64,000 nt of DNA from Neorhizobium huautlense (GCF_030811685.1 NZ_JAUSRF010000013.1:100674-164673); one strand, 5' to 3'; positions 10,356 through 22,460 are shown, counted from the first letter of the stretch. Notes: a model not told the origin generated them from the letters alone. Program-made: numbers and translations.

Positions 10356-10648
10356 TCTACGCCCCGCTCGCCGACACCGACCTGCTCAACATATTTCTCC
10401 ATATCGCTGTGCACGATCCTGCGGCGGCTTCCGTTTTTGTCAGAGACCTGACCCGAAAGATCGAATGGATCGCATTGAGCGGCTTTCCGGGGTCCCCCCG
10501 TGACAATCTCTCGCCCGGACTGAAAGCCTTGCCCTACAGAAAACGCTGCATTTATTTCCGCACGACTGAGACAACAGTCCGCATTCTCCGCGTGGTGCAT
10601 AGTCACCAGAACATCACGCCAGACTTTTTCAAGACAAACGACATCTGA
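10337..10648 (+). CDS. ParE/RelE-family toxin (module 1), no standard start codon
   Basis: The frame encodes a ParE-like protein closely related to the second toxin in this window (36008-36319): both contain GSPRDN(L/I)SPGL, PYR(K/Q)RCIY and an ILRV block near the end. The alignment predicts a start near 10337, where the codons read GTT ATT AGA CCG AAA; there is no ATG, GTG or TTG in frame upstream until GTG 10409. A start at ATT 10337 gives 103 aa and overlaps the antitoxin by 19 bp, like the 17-bp overlap of module 2. Starting at GTG 10409 would remove the first strand and helix. Either ATT is used or the toxin is silent. ParE toxins poison gyrase; RelE toxins cut mRNA; which applies is unknown. 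Confidence 0.6.
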   Translation: MRPKELIYAPLADTDLLNIFLHIAVHDPAAASVFVRDLTRKIEWIALSGFPGSPRDNLSPGLKALPYRKRCIYFRTTETTVRILRVVHSHQNITPDFFKTNDI

Positions 10649-10652
10649 TCCC

Positions 10653-12056
<1,404 letters not shown>

Positions 12057-12208
12057 TCTTCCGTTACCGAGACGACTGATGTAAGAGGGCAGCGATAAGG
12101 ACGTCAGTGCCTTTTCGGCACACGTCATGACAGGCGACCGGACAAAGCGACCGGACCGCCTTTCGCATTCCGGCCCCGTCGCCGATCAAGTTCTGGAGTA
12201 GGTAGTTT

Positions 12209-12787
12209 ATGCCCATCACGATTTTCGACGGTATCGTCATCGGCGTCACGCTGTTTTCGGCCGTGCTCGCCATGGTACGCGGCTTTTCCCGCGAAGTGCT
12301 GTCGATTGCCAGCTGGGTGGGTTCGGTTGCCGCCGCCTATTACCTCTACCCGCTGATCCTGCCCTATGCGAAGAACTACACGGCGGATGACCGTATCGCG
12401 CTGGCCGCCTCCGTCGGCATCGTGTTCCTGATCGCGCTGATCATCATCACCTTCATCACCACCAAGATCGCCGATTTCATCATCGACAGCCGCATCGGCG
12501 CGCTGGACCGCACGCTCGGTTTCCTGTTCGGCGCGGCCCGTGGCGTGCTTCTTCTGGTCGTGGCACTTGCCTTCTGGAACTGGCTGGTGGGCGCACAGGC
12601 GCAACCGGATTGGGTCAAGAACGCCAAGTCGAAGCCGTTCATGGACTCTCTGGTGGTGCGCCTCGTGGCAGCACTGCCTGAAAACGTCGAGGCACGTGCG
12701 CGCGCCCGCCTGAGCGGAGAGCCTGAACCGGGCGAAGCCGGACAGGAACAGGCGCCGTCCGACGAAGCGCCGTCAACAAATAATTGA
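12209..12787 (+). CDS. cvpA: CvpA family inner-membrane protein
   Basis: 192 residues with four hydrophobic segments (about 5-22, 30-50, 63-85, 104-125), matching CvpA. The FDGIVIGVTLFSAVLAMVRG-type opening and the sequence FSREVLSIASWVGS are family marks. In E. coli cvpA lies upstream of purF, as here (142 bp apart). It was named for colicin V production and is linked to envelope stress; its molecular role is unsettled. The C-terminal 30 residues are acidic/Pro-rich and probably disordered. GGAGTAGGT lies before the ATG. Confidence 0.92.
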   Translation: MPITIFDGIVIGVTLFSAVLAMVRGFSREVLSIASWVGSVAAAYYLYPLILPYAKNYTADDRIALAASVGIVFLIALIIITFITTKIADFIIDSRIGALDRTLGFLFGAARGVLLLVVALAFWNWLVGAQAQPDWVKNAKSKPFMDSLVVRLVAALPENVEARARARLSGEPEPGEAGQEQAPSDEAPSTNN

Positions 12788-12929
12788 CGCTATGTTGCGC
12801 TTGATACGCAGCAAACCGTCACCATTTGTGCTATCAAGCACCTGAACAGAGCAAGGCCGGACAGCGGGACAAGGATTTGACCGCCCGGCCTATTCGTTTT
12901 TCCTGTACGAAAGTAAAAGGCCAGCAGAG

Positions 12930-14420
12930 ATGAGTCAGCCGGTTCCGCAAGGCATTATCGATGATTTGGATGGCGACACGCTGCATGAAGAATGTGGCGT
13001 GTTCGGCATTTTGGGGCATCCCGACGCGGCAACGCTGACGGCACTCGGCCTGCACGCGCTGCAGCACCGCGGCCAGGAAGCCGCCGGCATCGTCACCTTC
13101 GATGGCCTGCGTTTCCATTCGGAACGCCGCATGGGCCTCGTCGGCGACCACTACACCGACCCGGCAACGCTTGCCAAACTGCCGGGCGACATCTCGATCG
13201 GCCATGTGCGTTATTCCACGACCGGCGAAGTGGCGCTGCGAAACGTGCAGCCGCTGTTCGCCGAACTGGAAGTCGGCGGCATCGCCATTGCACATAACGG
13301 CAATTTTACAAACGGTCTGACCCTGCGTCGCCAGCTGATCGCCGGTGGCGCCATCTGTCAGTCTACCTCCGATACAGAAGTCGTCCTGCACCTCATTGCC
13401 CGCTCGCGTTACTCTTCCACGGCAGACCGTTTCATCGATGCGGTTCGTCAGATGGAAGGCGGTTATTCGATGCTGGCCATGACCCGAACCAAGCTGATCG
13501 CCGCCCGCGACCCCACCGGCATTCGTCCGCTGGTCATGGGCGAACTCGACGGCAAGCCGGTCTTCTGCTCGGAAACCTGCGCACTCGATATCATCGGCGC
13601 GAAATATGTGCGCGACGTCGAAAACGGCGAAGTCATCATCTGCGAAACGCAGGCGGATGGTTCGATCTCGATCGACGCCCGCAAGGCCGGCAATGGCCAG
13701 CCGGAACGCCTCTGCCTGTTCGAATATGTCTACTTTGCCCGTCCTGACTCTGTCGTCGGTGGACGCTCGGTTTATGTTGCCCGCAAGAACATGGGCATCA
13801 ACCTTGCCAAGGAAGCCCCGGTCGAAGCCGATGTCGTCGTGCCTGTTCCGGATGGCGGCACGCCGGCAGCGCTCGGTTATGCGCAGGAGAGCGGCATTCC
13901 GTTCGAATACGGCATCATCCGCAACCATTATGTCGGCCGCACCTTCATCGAACCGACGCAGCAGATTCGCGCCTTCGGCGTGAAGCTGAAACATTCGGCC
14001 AATCGCGCGATGATCGAAGGCAAGCGTGTCGTGCTGGTCGATGATTCGGTCGTGCGCGGCACCACCTCGCTGAAGATCGTGCAGATGATCCGCGATGCCG
14101 GCGCCAGGGAAGTGCATCTGCGCGTCGCCAGCCCGATGATCTATTATCCCGATTTCTACGGCATCGACACGCCGGACCGGGAAAAGCTGCTCGCCAACCA
14201 GTACGAAGGCCTGGAAGCGATGTGCAAATATATCGGCTGCGACAGTCTTGAATTCCTGTCGATCAACGGCCTTTACCGCGCCGTCGGCGGCGAGGACCGC
14301 AACGATGCGCGTCCGCAGTTCACCGACCACTATTTTACCGGCGACTACCCGACCCGCCTTCTCGACAAGGATGGTGAAGCGGTTGGCCGCAAGGTTTCGC
14401 TTCTGGCCAGCAACGGCTGA
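12930..14420 (+). CDS. purF: Amidophosphoribosyltransferase
   Basis: 496 residues. It catalyses the first committed step of purine synthesis (PRPP + Gln to phosphoribosylamine). The N-terminal glutaminase domain has its catalytic Cys in HEECGVFGI (about residue 22), implying a cleaved propeptide; LHALQHRGQEAAGI follows. The phosphoribosyltransferase domain carries the PRPP loop VVLVDDSVVRGTTS (about residue 370) and VPVPDGGTPAA. A DUF-free, full-length enzyme. AAAGGCCAGCAGAGATG provides the start region. A terminator follows directly. Confidence 0.98.
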   Translation: MSQPVPQGIIDDLDGDTLHEECGVFGILGHPDAATLTALGLHALQHRGQEAAGIVTFDGLRFHSERRMGLVGDHYTDPATLAKLPGDISIGHVRYSTTGEVALRNVQPLFAELEVGGIAIAHNGNFTNGLTLRRQLIAGGAICQSTSDTEVVLHLIARSRYSSTADRFIDAVRQMEGGYSMLAMTRTKLIAARDPTGIRPLVMGELDGKPVFCSETCALDIIGAKYVRDVENGEVIICETQADGSISIDARKAGNGQPERLCLFEYVYFARPDSVVGGRSVYVARKNMGINLAKEAPVEADVVVPVPDGGTPAALGYAQESGIPFEYGIIRNHYVGRTFIEPTQQIRAFGVKLKHSANRAMIEGKRVVLVDDSVVRGTTSLKIVQMIRDAGAREVHLRVASPMIYYPDFYGIDTPDREKLLANQYEGLEAMCKYIGCDSLEFLSINGLYRAVGGEDRNDARPQFTDHYFTGDYPTRLLDKDGEAVGRKVSLLASNG

Positions 14421-14442
14421 GCCAAGCGATCGTGAATGAGTG

Positions 14443-14466
14443 AGGGCGTCCGGCGGGCGCCCTTTT
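14443..14466 (+). terminator. Terminator after purF
   Basis: A 9-bp stem AGGGCGTCC / GGGCGCCCT (one U-G pair) with loop GGC is followed by TTTC. Confidence 0.8.
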
Positions 14467-14836
14467 CATTTGGAAAGGCACGGCAACGGACAATAGGCCG
14501 CACCCGCTTCGACCGGCGCGTTGACCGACGTCAACAGTTGACGCCGCAATGTTCGGCATAGTCTCCACAACAACGGAGACCCTGTGCCGTGTCGATTTTT
14601 GTGTCCCTTTTCAACCGCTCCTCCGGCAGAACGCCTGCGGCGCGACCATGTGTCCCTTCACGTCGGTACATCGATGGCCGGGTGACGGGACCGCGTTACC
14701 CGGGTTGCGCGCAGGGTCTTGCGCATACCGGACGGCTGTGACAATCACGATATCCGAGAGGTCGCGCGGTACCGCCGCGAAGCAATGCCTCTGTAACGGC
14801 GCGACCGTCAAAGGCCGCAGCATCGAGGGGCAAGAT
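14467..14836 (+). promoter_or_regulatory. Long leader region of the short-chain dehydrogenase gene, with a hairpin
   Basis: 370 bp without a convincing gene, although the downstream frame stays open back to 14549. TTGACG (14538-14543 region) could be a -35 element. A stem GGTCGCGC (14760-14767) / GCGCGACC (14799-14806) lies just ahead of the ribosome-binding site. Function unknown. Confidence 0.35.
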
Positions 14837-15577
14837 ATGACGATCGACCTGAAGGACAGGATTGCACTGGTGACCGGCGCTTCGCGCGGCATCGGTTATT
14901 TCACGGCACTCGAACTGGCCAAGGCTGGCGCGCATGTGATTGCCTGCGCCCGCACGGTCGGCGGACTTGAAGAACTCGACGACATCATCAAGGCGGTCGG
15001 CGGATCGGCCACGCTCGTGCCCTTCGACATTACCGACATGGCAGCGATCGACAAGCTCGGTGCATCCATTTTCGAGCGTTGGGGCAAGCTCGACATTCTC
15101 GTCGCCAATGCCGGCATTCTGGGCGTCATTTCGCCGATCGCCCATGTCGAGGCAAAAGTATTCGAGAAGGTGATGAACACCAACGTCACGTCGATGTGGC
15201 GGCTGATCCGCTCGCTTGAACCGTTGCTGGTCAAATCCGACGCCGGCCGCGCGCTGCTCTTGTCCTCCGGTGTAGCCACCAATCCGCGCGCCTTCTGGGG
15301 CGCCTATGCGATGTCGAAGGCGGCGGTGGAAACCATGGGCCGCATCTGGGCCGAGGAAATGGCGCATACATCGCTGAAGATCAACATGGTCAACCCCGGC
15401 GCCACCCGCACGGCAATGCGCGCACAGGCCATGCCGGGCGAAGACCCGGAAACGCTGCCGCATCCGTCGGAAATCGCGGAAAAGATTTTGCCGCTGATGT
15501 CGCCGAGCCTGACGGAAAGCGGCAAGCTGTTCGTGGTACGCGAAAACCGGTTCGTGGAGTATCGGCTGCCGGAGTAA
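14837..15577 (+). CDS. Short-chain dehydrogenase/reductase (SDR)
   Basis: 246 residues, the usual size of a classical SDR. Rossmann NAD(P) motif TGASRGIGYFTA (about residues 13-24), NAG motif ILVANAGILG, catalytic Ser in LLLSSGVATN, and Tyr/Lys in YAMSKAAVE. The substrate is not deducible. ATG 14837 is chosen because GAGGGG lies 6 bases upstream and MTIDLKDRIALVTG is the expected N-terminus; a longer frame from 14549 adds non-homologous sequence. Single gene. Confidence 0.92.
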   Translation: MTIDLKDRIALVTGASRGIGYFTALELAKAGAHVIACARTVGGLEELDDIIKAVGGSATLVPFDITDMAAIDKLGASIFERWGKLDILVANAGILGVISPIAHVEAKVFEKVMNTNVTSMWRLIRSLEPLLVKSDAGRALLLSSGVATNPRAFWGAYAMSKAAVETMGRIWAEEMAHTSLKINMVNPGATRTAMRAQAMPGEDPETLPHPSEIAEKILPLMSPSLTESGKLFVVRENRFVEYRLPE

Positions 15578-15659
15578 TATCGGCACGCCCCCTGTAAAAC
15601 GAGAGTGGTATTCGCCTATATTGCAGCTATGATCACTTTTATTGGATAGGAAACTCGGA

Positions 15660-15884
15660 ATGTCCAGCAAAGGTCAGCACGTGGTTCCCCAGGCAGGGAA
15701 ATGGGGCGTAAAAAAAGCAGGATCTGCAAAGTCGACAAGTTTGCATTCCACTCAGGCTGAAGCAATCAAAGCAGCCACGCAAATCGCGCGCAACCAGAAG
15801 ACCGAAGTCTATATTCACGGCAAAGACGGCCGTATCAGAGAACGGAACTCCTTCGGCAACGATCCTTATCCGCCGAAGGGTTGA
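15660..15884 (+). CDS. DUF2188 domain protein
   Basis: 74 residues. The sequence GQHVVPQAGKWGVKKAGS, the repeat of Gln/Ala in TQAEAIKAATQIAR and the ending VYIHGKDGRIRERNSFGNDP are typical of DUF2188, a small basic family of unknown function. ATG 15660 is preceded by TAGGAAAC; an upstream TTG at 15642 is less likely. Base composition is clearly more AT-rich than in neighbouring genes. The stop overlaps the start of the next frame (TTGA), so the two were translated together. DUF2188 genes often travel with accessory genes, which supports horizontal gain; this is inference. Confidence 0.75.
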   Translation: MSSKGQHVVPQAGKWGVKKAGSAKSTSLHSTQAEAIKAATQIARNQKTEVYIHGKDGRIRERNSFGNDPYPPKG

Positions 15885-16515
15885 GCGTGGGCAAACCTCC
15901 ATTTGAAAAATCAGTTTTCATCAACTGCCCTTTCGATGAGGGTTTCGCACCTATCCTTCAGGCAATTGCGTTTTGTGTTGTATATCTAGGTTTTTCGCCG
16001 CGCCTCGCTCCTGAGAATTCGGATAATGCAGTCGCGCGTCTCGACCGGATTATTGAGATCGTCAAAGGATCCCAATACGCCATCCACGATCTCAGCCGTT
16101 GCCGTTCCACAAGCAAGAATCAGTACGCTCGAATGAACATGCCGTTCGAACTGGGCATTGATCATGCCTGCAGTCGATTTGGCGGAGCCCCTATGACACG
16201 AAGTCAATCCTTATTCTTGAAGAACGGCGCTACGATTACCAGAAGGCACTTTCGGATATCTCAGGCTGGGACATAGAGCCTCATAATGGCGATCATCAGA
16301 AGGCCGTCGCCAAAGTCCGGACATGGCTCGCCGCCCAAGCTGGCGCTCCCAAAATCGCGCCCTCGAAAATCCTCGGAGAATATGCGGCATTTCAGGAATG
16401 GTACTGGGAAAGAGAATTAGCTGCCGGAGCATCGGAAGACGATATTCGCGAATATCCGACTGTTGAGGTCGTCGAAGCAATGCACGAGTGGATGTCTCTG
16501 GGCAAACCGATCTGA
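15881..16515 (+). pseudogene. Frameshifted TIR-like 'NCPFD' protein
   Basis: The first frame starts at TTG 15881 or GTG 15887 and encodes KSVFINCPFDEGF, a GFSPRLAPENSDNAVARLD-type block and YAIHDLSR plus MNMPFELGID, then leaves the family pattern at about 16190 and stops at 16276. A different frame picks up from about 16191 with YDTKSILILEERRYDYQKA, LSDISGWDIEPH and on to the stop at 16515. One base appears missing in GGCGGAGCCCC. Joined, it would be about 211 aa. The pattern resembles a widespread uncharacterised family with a TIR/nucleoside deoxyribosyltransferase-like Rossmann look; this fold and any defence role are inferred. It could also be a sequencing error. Confidence 0.65.
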
Positions 16516-16722
16516 GCATCCTTGTCCTGTCTCCCCTTGACCAAACCCCGCCTCCGCGCCATAACCGAGCCCATGAAAACGACGATTTCCATTTGTGGGA
16601 ACATTATCCGCTAGCGTTCGCGCTGGTCCGGCCGTTTTCGTCTCTCGAAAGCCTTGAAGACAAACGCCCCGGTCCGGTACCGGTGGTGGCATGCGCTTTG
16701 AGCACCTTGGGAGAATTTTTCA

Positions 16723-18108
16723 ATGAGCGTCACGCTCAAGCTATACAATACCTTGAACCGCGAGAAGACGGCCTTCCAGCCGATCGATGCCGACAACGTG
16801 CGCATGTATGTCTGCGGCCCGACGGTTTATGATTTCGCCCATATCGGCAATGCCCGCCCGGCGATCGTGTTCGATGTGCTTTTCCGTCTGTTGCGGCATG
16901 TCTATGGCGACAGCCATGTCACCTATGCCCGCAACATCACCGACGTCGATGACAAGATCAACGCGCGGGCGCTGCGCGATTTTCCGCATCTGCCGCTCAA
17001 CGATGCCATCCATGCGGTGACGGAGAAGACTGCAAAACAGTTCCATGCAGATGTGGCGGCCCTCGGCTGCCTTGAGCCGACCGTCGAGCCACGCGCCACC
17101 GACAATATCGAGCAGATGGTCGCCATCATCGAAAAGCTGATCGGCAACGGCCACGCTTATGTGGCCGAGGGCGAGGTGCTGTTCGACACCAGGTCGATGA
17201 CCGATTACGGCCAGCTTTCCAAGCGTCCGTTGGACGAGCAGCAGGCCGGCATCCGCATCGCCGTCGATGCCCATAAAAAGAACCCCGGCGATTTCGTGCT
17301 CTGGAAGCTGTCCTCCGACAACGAACCCGGCTGGGAAAGCCCATGGGGCCGTGGTCGTCCGGGCTGGCATATCGAATGCTCGGCGATGAGCAATCGATAT
17401 CTCGGCGAGGTGTTCGACATCCATGGCGGCGGGCTGGACCTGATCTTTCCGCACCATGAAAACGAGATCGCCCAGTCGCGTTGCGCTCACGGCACCGAAG
17501 TGATGGCCAATGTCTGGATGCATAACGGCTTTGTGCAGGTCGAAGGCCGCAAGATGTCGAAATCCGACGGCAATTTCGTCACCGTCAACCAGTTGCTGGC
17601 GACGCAAGATTTCGGCGGTCGCCAGTGGCCGGGCGAAATTCTGCGCCTTGCCATGCTGATGACGCATTATCGCGAGCCAATCGATTTTTCGATCAAGCGT
17701 CTGGAAGAAGCCGAGCGGCTGCTGGCAAAGTGGCCGGCGGCGGACGCCTCGGATACTGCCCCCTGCCCGATCATCATAGATGCGCTGGCCGATGACCTGA
17801 ACACCGTTGCCGCCGTTCAACGCCTGCATGCGCTGGCGCAGGAAGCCAATGCGGATGCGACGCTGTTGCCAATGTTTGCGGCGAGTGCAACGCTTCTCGG
17901 CGTGTTGCCGGAAAAGACGGAGGTGGACGAGGCACTGGCCGGTGCCGTCGATGCACTGGTCGCCATGCGGCTTGAAATGCTGAAGGCCAAGAACTTCGCT
18001 GAAGCCGACAGGATCCGTGACGAACTTTCGGCAAAGGGCATCCAGTTGAAGGACGGCAAGGATGCGGCAACCGGTGAAAGGATGACGACCTGGGAGGTCA
18101 AGCGATAG
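16723..18108 (+). CDS. cysS: Cysteine--tRNA ligase
   Basis: 461 residues, typical length. The class I HIGH motif appears as HIGNARP within [18 protein letters not shown], and the KMSKS motif as [10 protein letters not shown] (about residue 280). Zinc ligands include the Cys of YVCGPT, IECSAMS and the HHEN region. It charges tRNA-Cys in the cytoplasm. AGAATTTTTCAATG is a poor ribosome site. It is transcribed alone; the following genes are 68 bp away after a hairpin. Confidence 0.98.
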   Translation: MSVTLKLYNTLNREKTAFQPIDADNVRMYVCGPTVYDFAHIGNARPAIVFDVLFRLLRHVYGDSHVTYARNITDVDDKINARALRDFPHLPLNDAIHAVTEKTAKQFHADVAALGCLEPTVEPRATDNIEQMVAIIEKLIGNGHAYVAEGEVLFDTRSMTDYGQLSKRPLDEQQAGIRIAVDAHKKNPGDFVLWKLSSDNEPGWESPWGRGRPGWHIECSAMSNRYLGEVFDIHGGGLDLIFPHHENEIAQSRCAHGTEVMANVWMHNGFVQVEGRKMSKSDGNFVTVNQLLATQDFGGRQWPGEILRLAMLMTHYREPIDFSIKRLEEAERLLAKWPAADASDTAPCPIIIDALADDLNTVAAVQRLHALAQEANADATLLPMFAASATLLGVLPEKTEVDEALAGAVDALVAMRLEMLKAKNFAEADRIRDELSAKGIQLKDGKDAATGERMTTWEVKR

Positions 18109-18117
18109 AATAATTCC

Positions 18118-18139
18118 GGTGGCGTCTGACGGCGCCACC
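18118..18139 (+). terminator. Hairpin after cysS
   Basis: A 7-bp stem GGTGGCG / CGCCACC with an 8-nt loop lies 9 bp after the cysS stop. It has no T tract, so it may be an mRNA-end or weak terminator. Confidence 0.4.
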
Positions 18140-18176
18140 ACTTGGTGTTCTTCGACGGGTTCAGGAGGCTTGAAGA

Positions 18177-18662
18177 GTGACCAGACAGATTCACACCGGC
18201 GGCTGCCAGTGCGGCGCCGTGCGATACCAAGCGACAGGCGAGATCGGCTTTCCACACGTCTGCCATTGCCGCATGTGCCAGAAGGCGGCGGGCAATTATT
18301 TCATGCCCTTTGGCGGCGTGACCCACGAAAATTTCAAGCTCACGCGTGGCGAACCGACATGGTTCCAATCCTCCGAAAGCGTGCGGCGCGGATTCTGTGG
18401 CAAGTGCGGCACGCCGCTGTTTTACGATGGCGGCAGCGACCATATCAGCATCACGCTCGGTTCGCTCGATGAACCCGAAAGCGTCAAGCCGGATCTTCAG
18501 ACCAATCTTGCACGAAAAATGCCCTGGTTTGGCGATCTCGACAGCCTCAGACACGATGGCAGCTTCGATATGTCACCGGAAGATGATGCGTCGGTTGCGT
18601 CGAGCAGCCGACAGCACCCCGATCACGACACCGCAATATGGCCGATGGAGAAGAGGAATTGA
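18177..18662 (+). CDS. GFA/CENP-V family zinc protein, copy 1
   Basis: 161 residues. The GFA fold is shown by cysteine pairs TGGCQCGAVRY, CHCRMCQK and CGKCGTP. The family is named after glutathione-dependent formaldehyde-activating enzyme Gfa; most members have unknown substrates. GTG 18177 gives MTRQIHTGGCQCG, the same spacing as copies 2 and 3. The C-terminal tail carries HPDHDT, shared with the other two copies. GAGGCTTGAAGA lies upstream. It is the first of four genes joined by short overlaps. Confidence 0.85.
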   Translation: MTRQIHTGGCQCGAVRYQATGEIGFPHVCHCRMCQKAAGNYFMPFGGVTHENFKLTRGEPTWFQSSESVRRGFCGKCGTPLFYDGGSDHISITLGSLDEPESVKPDLQTNLARKMPWFGDLDSLRHDGSFDMSPEDDASVASSSRQHPDHDTAIWPMEKRN

Positions 18663-19161
18663 CCTATCACGTCCATACCGGCGGTTGCCAATGCGGCGCC
18701 ATCCGTTTCCGTATCGATGGCAAACCCAGCCAGTCTTCCATCTGTCACTGTCGCATGTGCCAAAAGGCCTTTGGCTCCTATTATGCACCGCTGGTTTCCA
18801 CGAGAGGCGCCGTATTCGGCTGGACCCGTGGTGCGCCCAAATATTTCCAGTCGTCCAACCATGTGCGACGCGGCTTTTGCGACAATTGCGGCACGCCGCT
18901 GACCTATGAGGCCATGGGCGGCATTTCGCTCTCCGCAGGCGCTTTCGATGATCCGTCGAGCCTGCCGCCGGTCATGCAATATGGCACCGAAGGCAAGCTG
19001 CCTTTTGTCGATCATCTGCATGCCCTGCCCGGCCACCCGACGGAGCAGGACATGACCGACGCGCCCTTCCTCGCCGACATCAAATCCAACCAGCATCCCG
19101 ACCACGATACAGACACCTGGAAGCCACTGACCGCCACCGGCGGCAACAAGGAAGACGACAG

Positions 19162-19165
<4 letters not shown>
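18659..19165 (+). CDS. GFA/CENP-V family zinc protein, copy 2
   Basis: 168 residues from TTG 18659, which overlaps the stop of copy 1 by four bases (TTGA). I prefer it over ATG 18638 because GGAG lies nine bases upstream and it yields MTYHVHTGGCQCG, matching the other copies. Zinc sites: CQCG, CHCRMCQKAFG and CDNCGTPLTY. It is closer to copy 3 than to copy 1 (both have MCQKAFG and PKYFQSS). The C-terminus has HPDHDTDTW. Confidence 0.82.
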
Positions 19166-20594
<1,429 letters not shown>

Positions 20595-20613
20595 TCCAAT
20601 GCGTGCGGCACTC

Positions 20614-20787
20614 ACCCCCCTCTGCCCTGCCGGGCATCTCCCCCTCAAGGGGGGAGATCGGCTGGGCGCACGCTTGCCGGACGAAATCAGTGTCTCTGCG
20701 AAACATTGGTTTGTGGCAAAAGCGAAGGTCATGCCGCCTGTGATCTCCCCCCTTGAGGGGGAGATGGTCGGCAGACCAGAGGGGGGT
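20614..20787. repeat. Palindromic intergenic repeat with two 46-nt inverted arms
   Basis: Arms at 20614-20659 and 20742-20787 are inverted copies identical at 42 of 46 positions and separated by 82 bp. Each arm itself folds into two hairpins: an outer GCCC-TGCC-GGGC (left) or GGTC-GACC equivalent (right) and an inner ATCTCC...GGAGAT stem. The four mismatches are paired so that the small stem is kept in both arms. It resembles the RIME-type mosaic repeats of rhizobia. Confidence 0.75.
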
Positions 20788-20828
20788 ATCTCAACCAAAA
20801 GCATAACATTGCTCTGGGAGGAGCATTC

Positions 20829-22460
20829 ATGACCCAGGCACCGAACACCAGAGACCGCATCCACCTTTTCGACACAACGCTGCGCGATGGCCAGCAGACG
20901 CCCGGTGTCGATTTTTCCGTCGAGGACAAGATCGCGATTTCGGCCATGCTGGATGAATTCGGTTTCGATTATGTCGAAGGCGGCTATCCCGGAGCGAACC
21001 CGACCGATACCGCATTCTTCTCGGAAAAACGAACCACCAAGGCAAAGTTCGTCGCTTTCGGCATGACCAAGCGGGCCGGCATTTCGGCTTCCAACGATCC
21101 CGGCCTTGCCACCCTGCTGCAAGCCAAAAGCGATGCCGTCTGCTTCGTCGCCAAGAGCTGGGATTACCATGTCGAAGTCGCGCTCGGCTGTACCAACGAG
21201 GAAAACCTCGCATCGATCCATGACAGCGTCGAGGCCGCAAGGACAGCGGGCAAGGAGCCGCTGGTGGATTGCGAACATTTCTTCGATGGCTACAAGGCCA
21301 ATCCGCAATACGCCCTCGCCTGCGCCCGCACGGCCTATGACGCCGGCGCGCGCTGGATCGTGCTCTGCGACACCAATGGCGGCACCCAGCCGAACGAGCT
21401 GCGCGAGATCGTCTCCGCCGTCATCGCCTCCGGCATTCCGGGCGCCTCGCTCGGCATCCATGCGCATGACGATACCGGCCAGGCGGTCGCCAATTCGCTG
21501 GCCGCCATCGAGGCCGGCTGCCGGCAGGTGCAGGGCACGCTGAACGGCATCGGCGAACGCTGCGGCAATGCCAACCTGATCACGCTGATCGGCACGCTCT
21601 GTCTCAAGGAGGCATACGCCTCCCGCTTCGAGACCGCCATCGACCCGGAACGTCTCTCCGGCCTGACACGGCTCAGCCACGCCTTTGACGAGTTGCTCAA
21701 CCGCTCGCCCAATCATCAGGCGCCTTATGTCGGCGCGTCCGCCTTCGCCACCAAGGCCGGCATCCATGCCTCGGCACTGCTGAAGGACCCGCGCACCTAT
21801 GAACACGTGACGCCGGAAAGTGTCGGCAATTTCCGCAAGGTCATGGTGTCGGATCAGGGCGGCAAGTCGAATTTCATCAACGCGCTGAAGAGGCGCGGCA
21901 TCGAGGTTTCGAAGAATGATCCGAAACTCGATCACCTGATCTCTATCGTCAAGGAACGCGAAGCGTCCGGTTATGCCTATGAAGGCGCCGACGCCAGTTT
22001 CGAACTGCTGGCCCGCCGCACGCTCGGCACCATTCCGGAATTTTTCGCCGTCGATGGTTTTCGCGTGATGGTCGAACGTCGTTTCGACAGTTTTGGCCGC
22101 GTGAAGACGGTCTCGGAAGCCGTCGTGCGCATCGTCATCGATGGTGAAAACCATATGTCGGTGGCGGAAGGCGACGGCCCGGTCAACGCGCTCGACCTCG
22201 CGCTTCGAAAAGACTTTGGCAAATACCAGCACGAGATCGACGACCTCGTGCTGGCCGATTTCAAGGTGCGCATTCTGAACGGCGGCACGGAGGCCATCAC
22301 CCGCGTCCTGATCGAATCCACCGATGGCAGCGGCGTGCGCTGGTGGACGGTCGGCGTCTCGGAAAACATCATCGACGCCTCGTTCCAGGCATTGATGGAT
22401 TCGGTGATCTACAAGCTGATGAAAAACCGCGAACTGGCGGGCAGGATTGCGGCGGAGTGA
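20829..22460 (+). CDS. cimA: Citramalate synthase
   Basis: 543 residues. DRE-TIM metallolyase: LFDTTLRDGQQTPG at the N-terminus, metal-binding HAHDDTGQAVANS, and GNGERCGNAN-like segment GIGERCGNANL. A LeuA-type allosteric domain occupies about residues 400-530. The length and the sequence GQQTPGVDFSVEDKI fit CimA (pyruvate + acetyl-CoA to citramalate, an alternative route to isoleucine) better than LeuA; the closest alternative is an isopropylmalate/homocitrate synthase relative. GGGAGGAG lies upstream of the ATG. It ends 18 bp from the convergent rarD. Confidence 0.85.
   Translation: MTQAPNTRDRIHLFDTTLRDGQQTPGVDFSVEDKIAISAMLDEFGFDYVEGGYPGANPTDTAFFSEKRTTKAKFVAFGMTKRAGISASNDPGLATLLQAKSDAVCFVAKSWDYHVEVALGCTNEENLASIHDSVEAARTAGKEPLVDCEHFFDGYKANPQYALACARTAYDAGARWIVLCDTNGGTQPNELREIVSAVIASGIPGASLGIHAHDDTGQAVANSLAAIEAGCRQVQGTLNGIGERCGNANLITLIGTLCLKEAYASRFETAIDPERLSGLTRLSHAFDELLNRSPNHQAPYVGASAFATKAGIHASALLKDPRTYEHVTPESVGNFRKVMVSDQGGKSNFINALKRRGIEVSKNDPKLDHLISIVKEREASGYAYEGADASFELLARRTLGTIPEFFAVDGFRVMVERRFDSFGRVKTVSEAVVRIVIDGENHMSVAEGDGPVNALDLALRKDFGKYQHEIDDLVLADFKVRILNGGTEAITRVLIESTDGSGVRWWTVGVSENIIDASFQALMDSVIYKLMKNRELAGRIAAE

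Noticed and set aside
12834..14330. 498-codon frame antisense to purF
   Set aside because: Shadow of purF, whose motifs are complete on the plus strand.
16741..18255. 504-codon frame antisense to cysS
   Set aside because: Shadow of cysS; spans the cysS-GFA junction without domain signal.
20595..20828. CRISPR-like repeat pattern
   Set aside because: Only two inverted arms with nested hairpins are present; there are no direct repeats or spacers.
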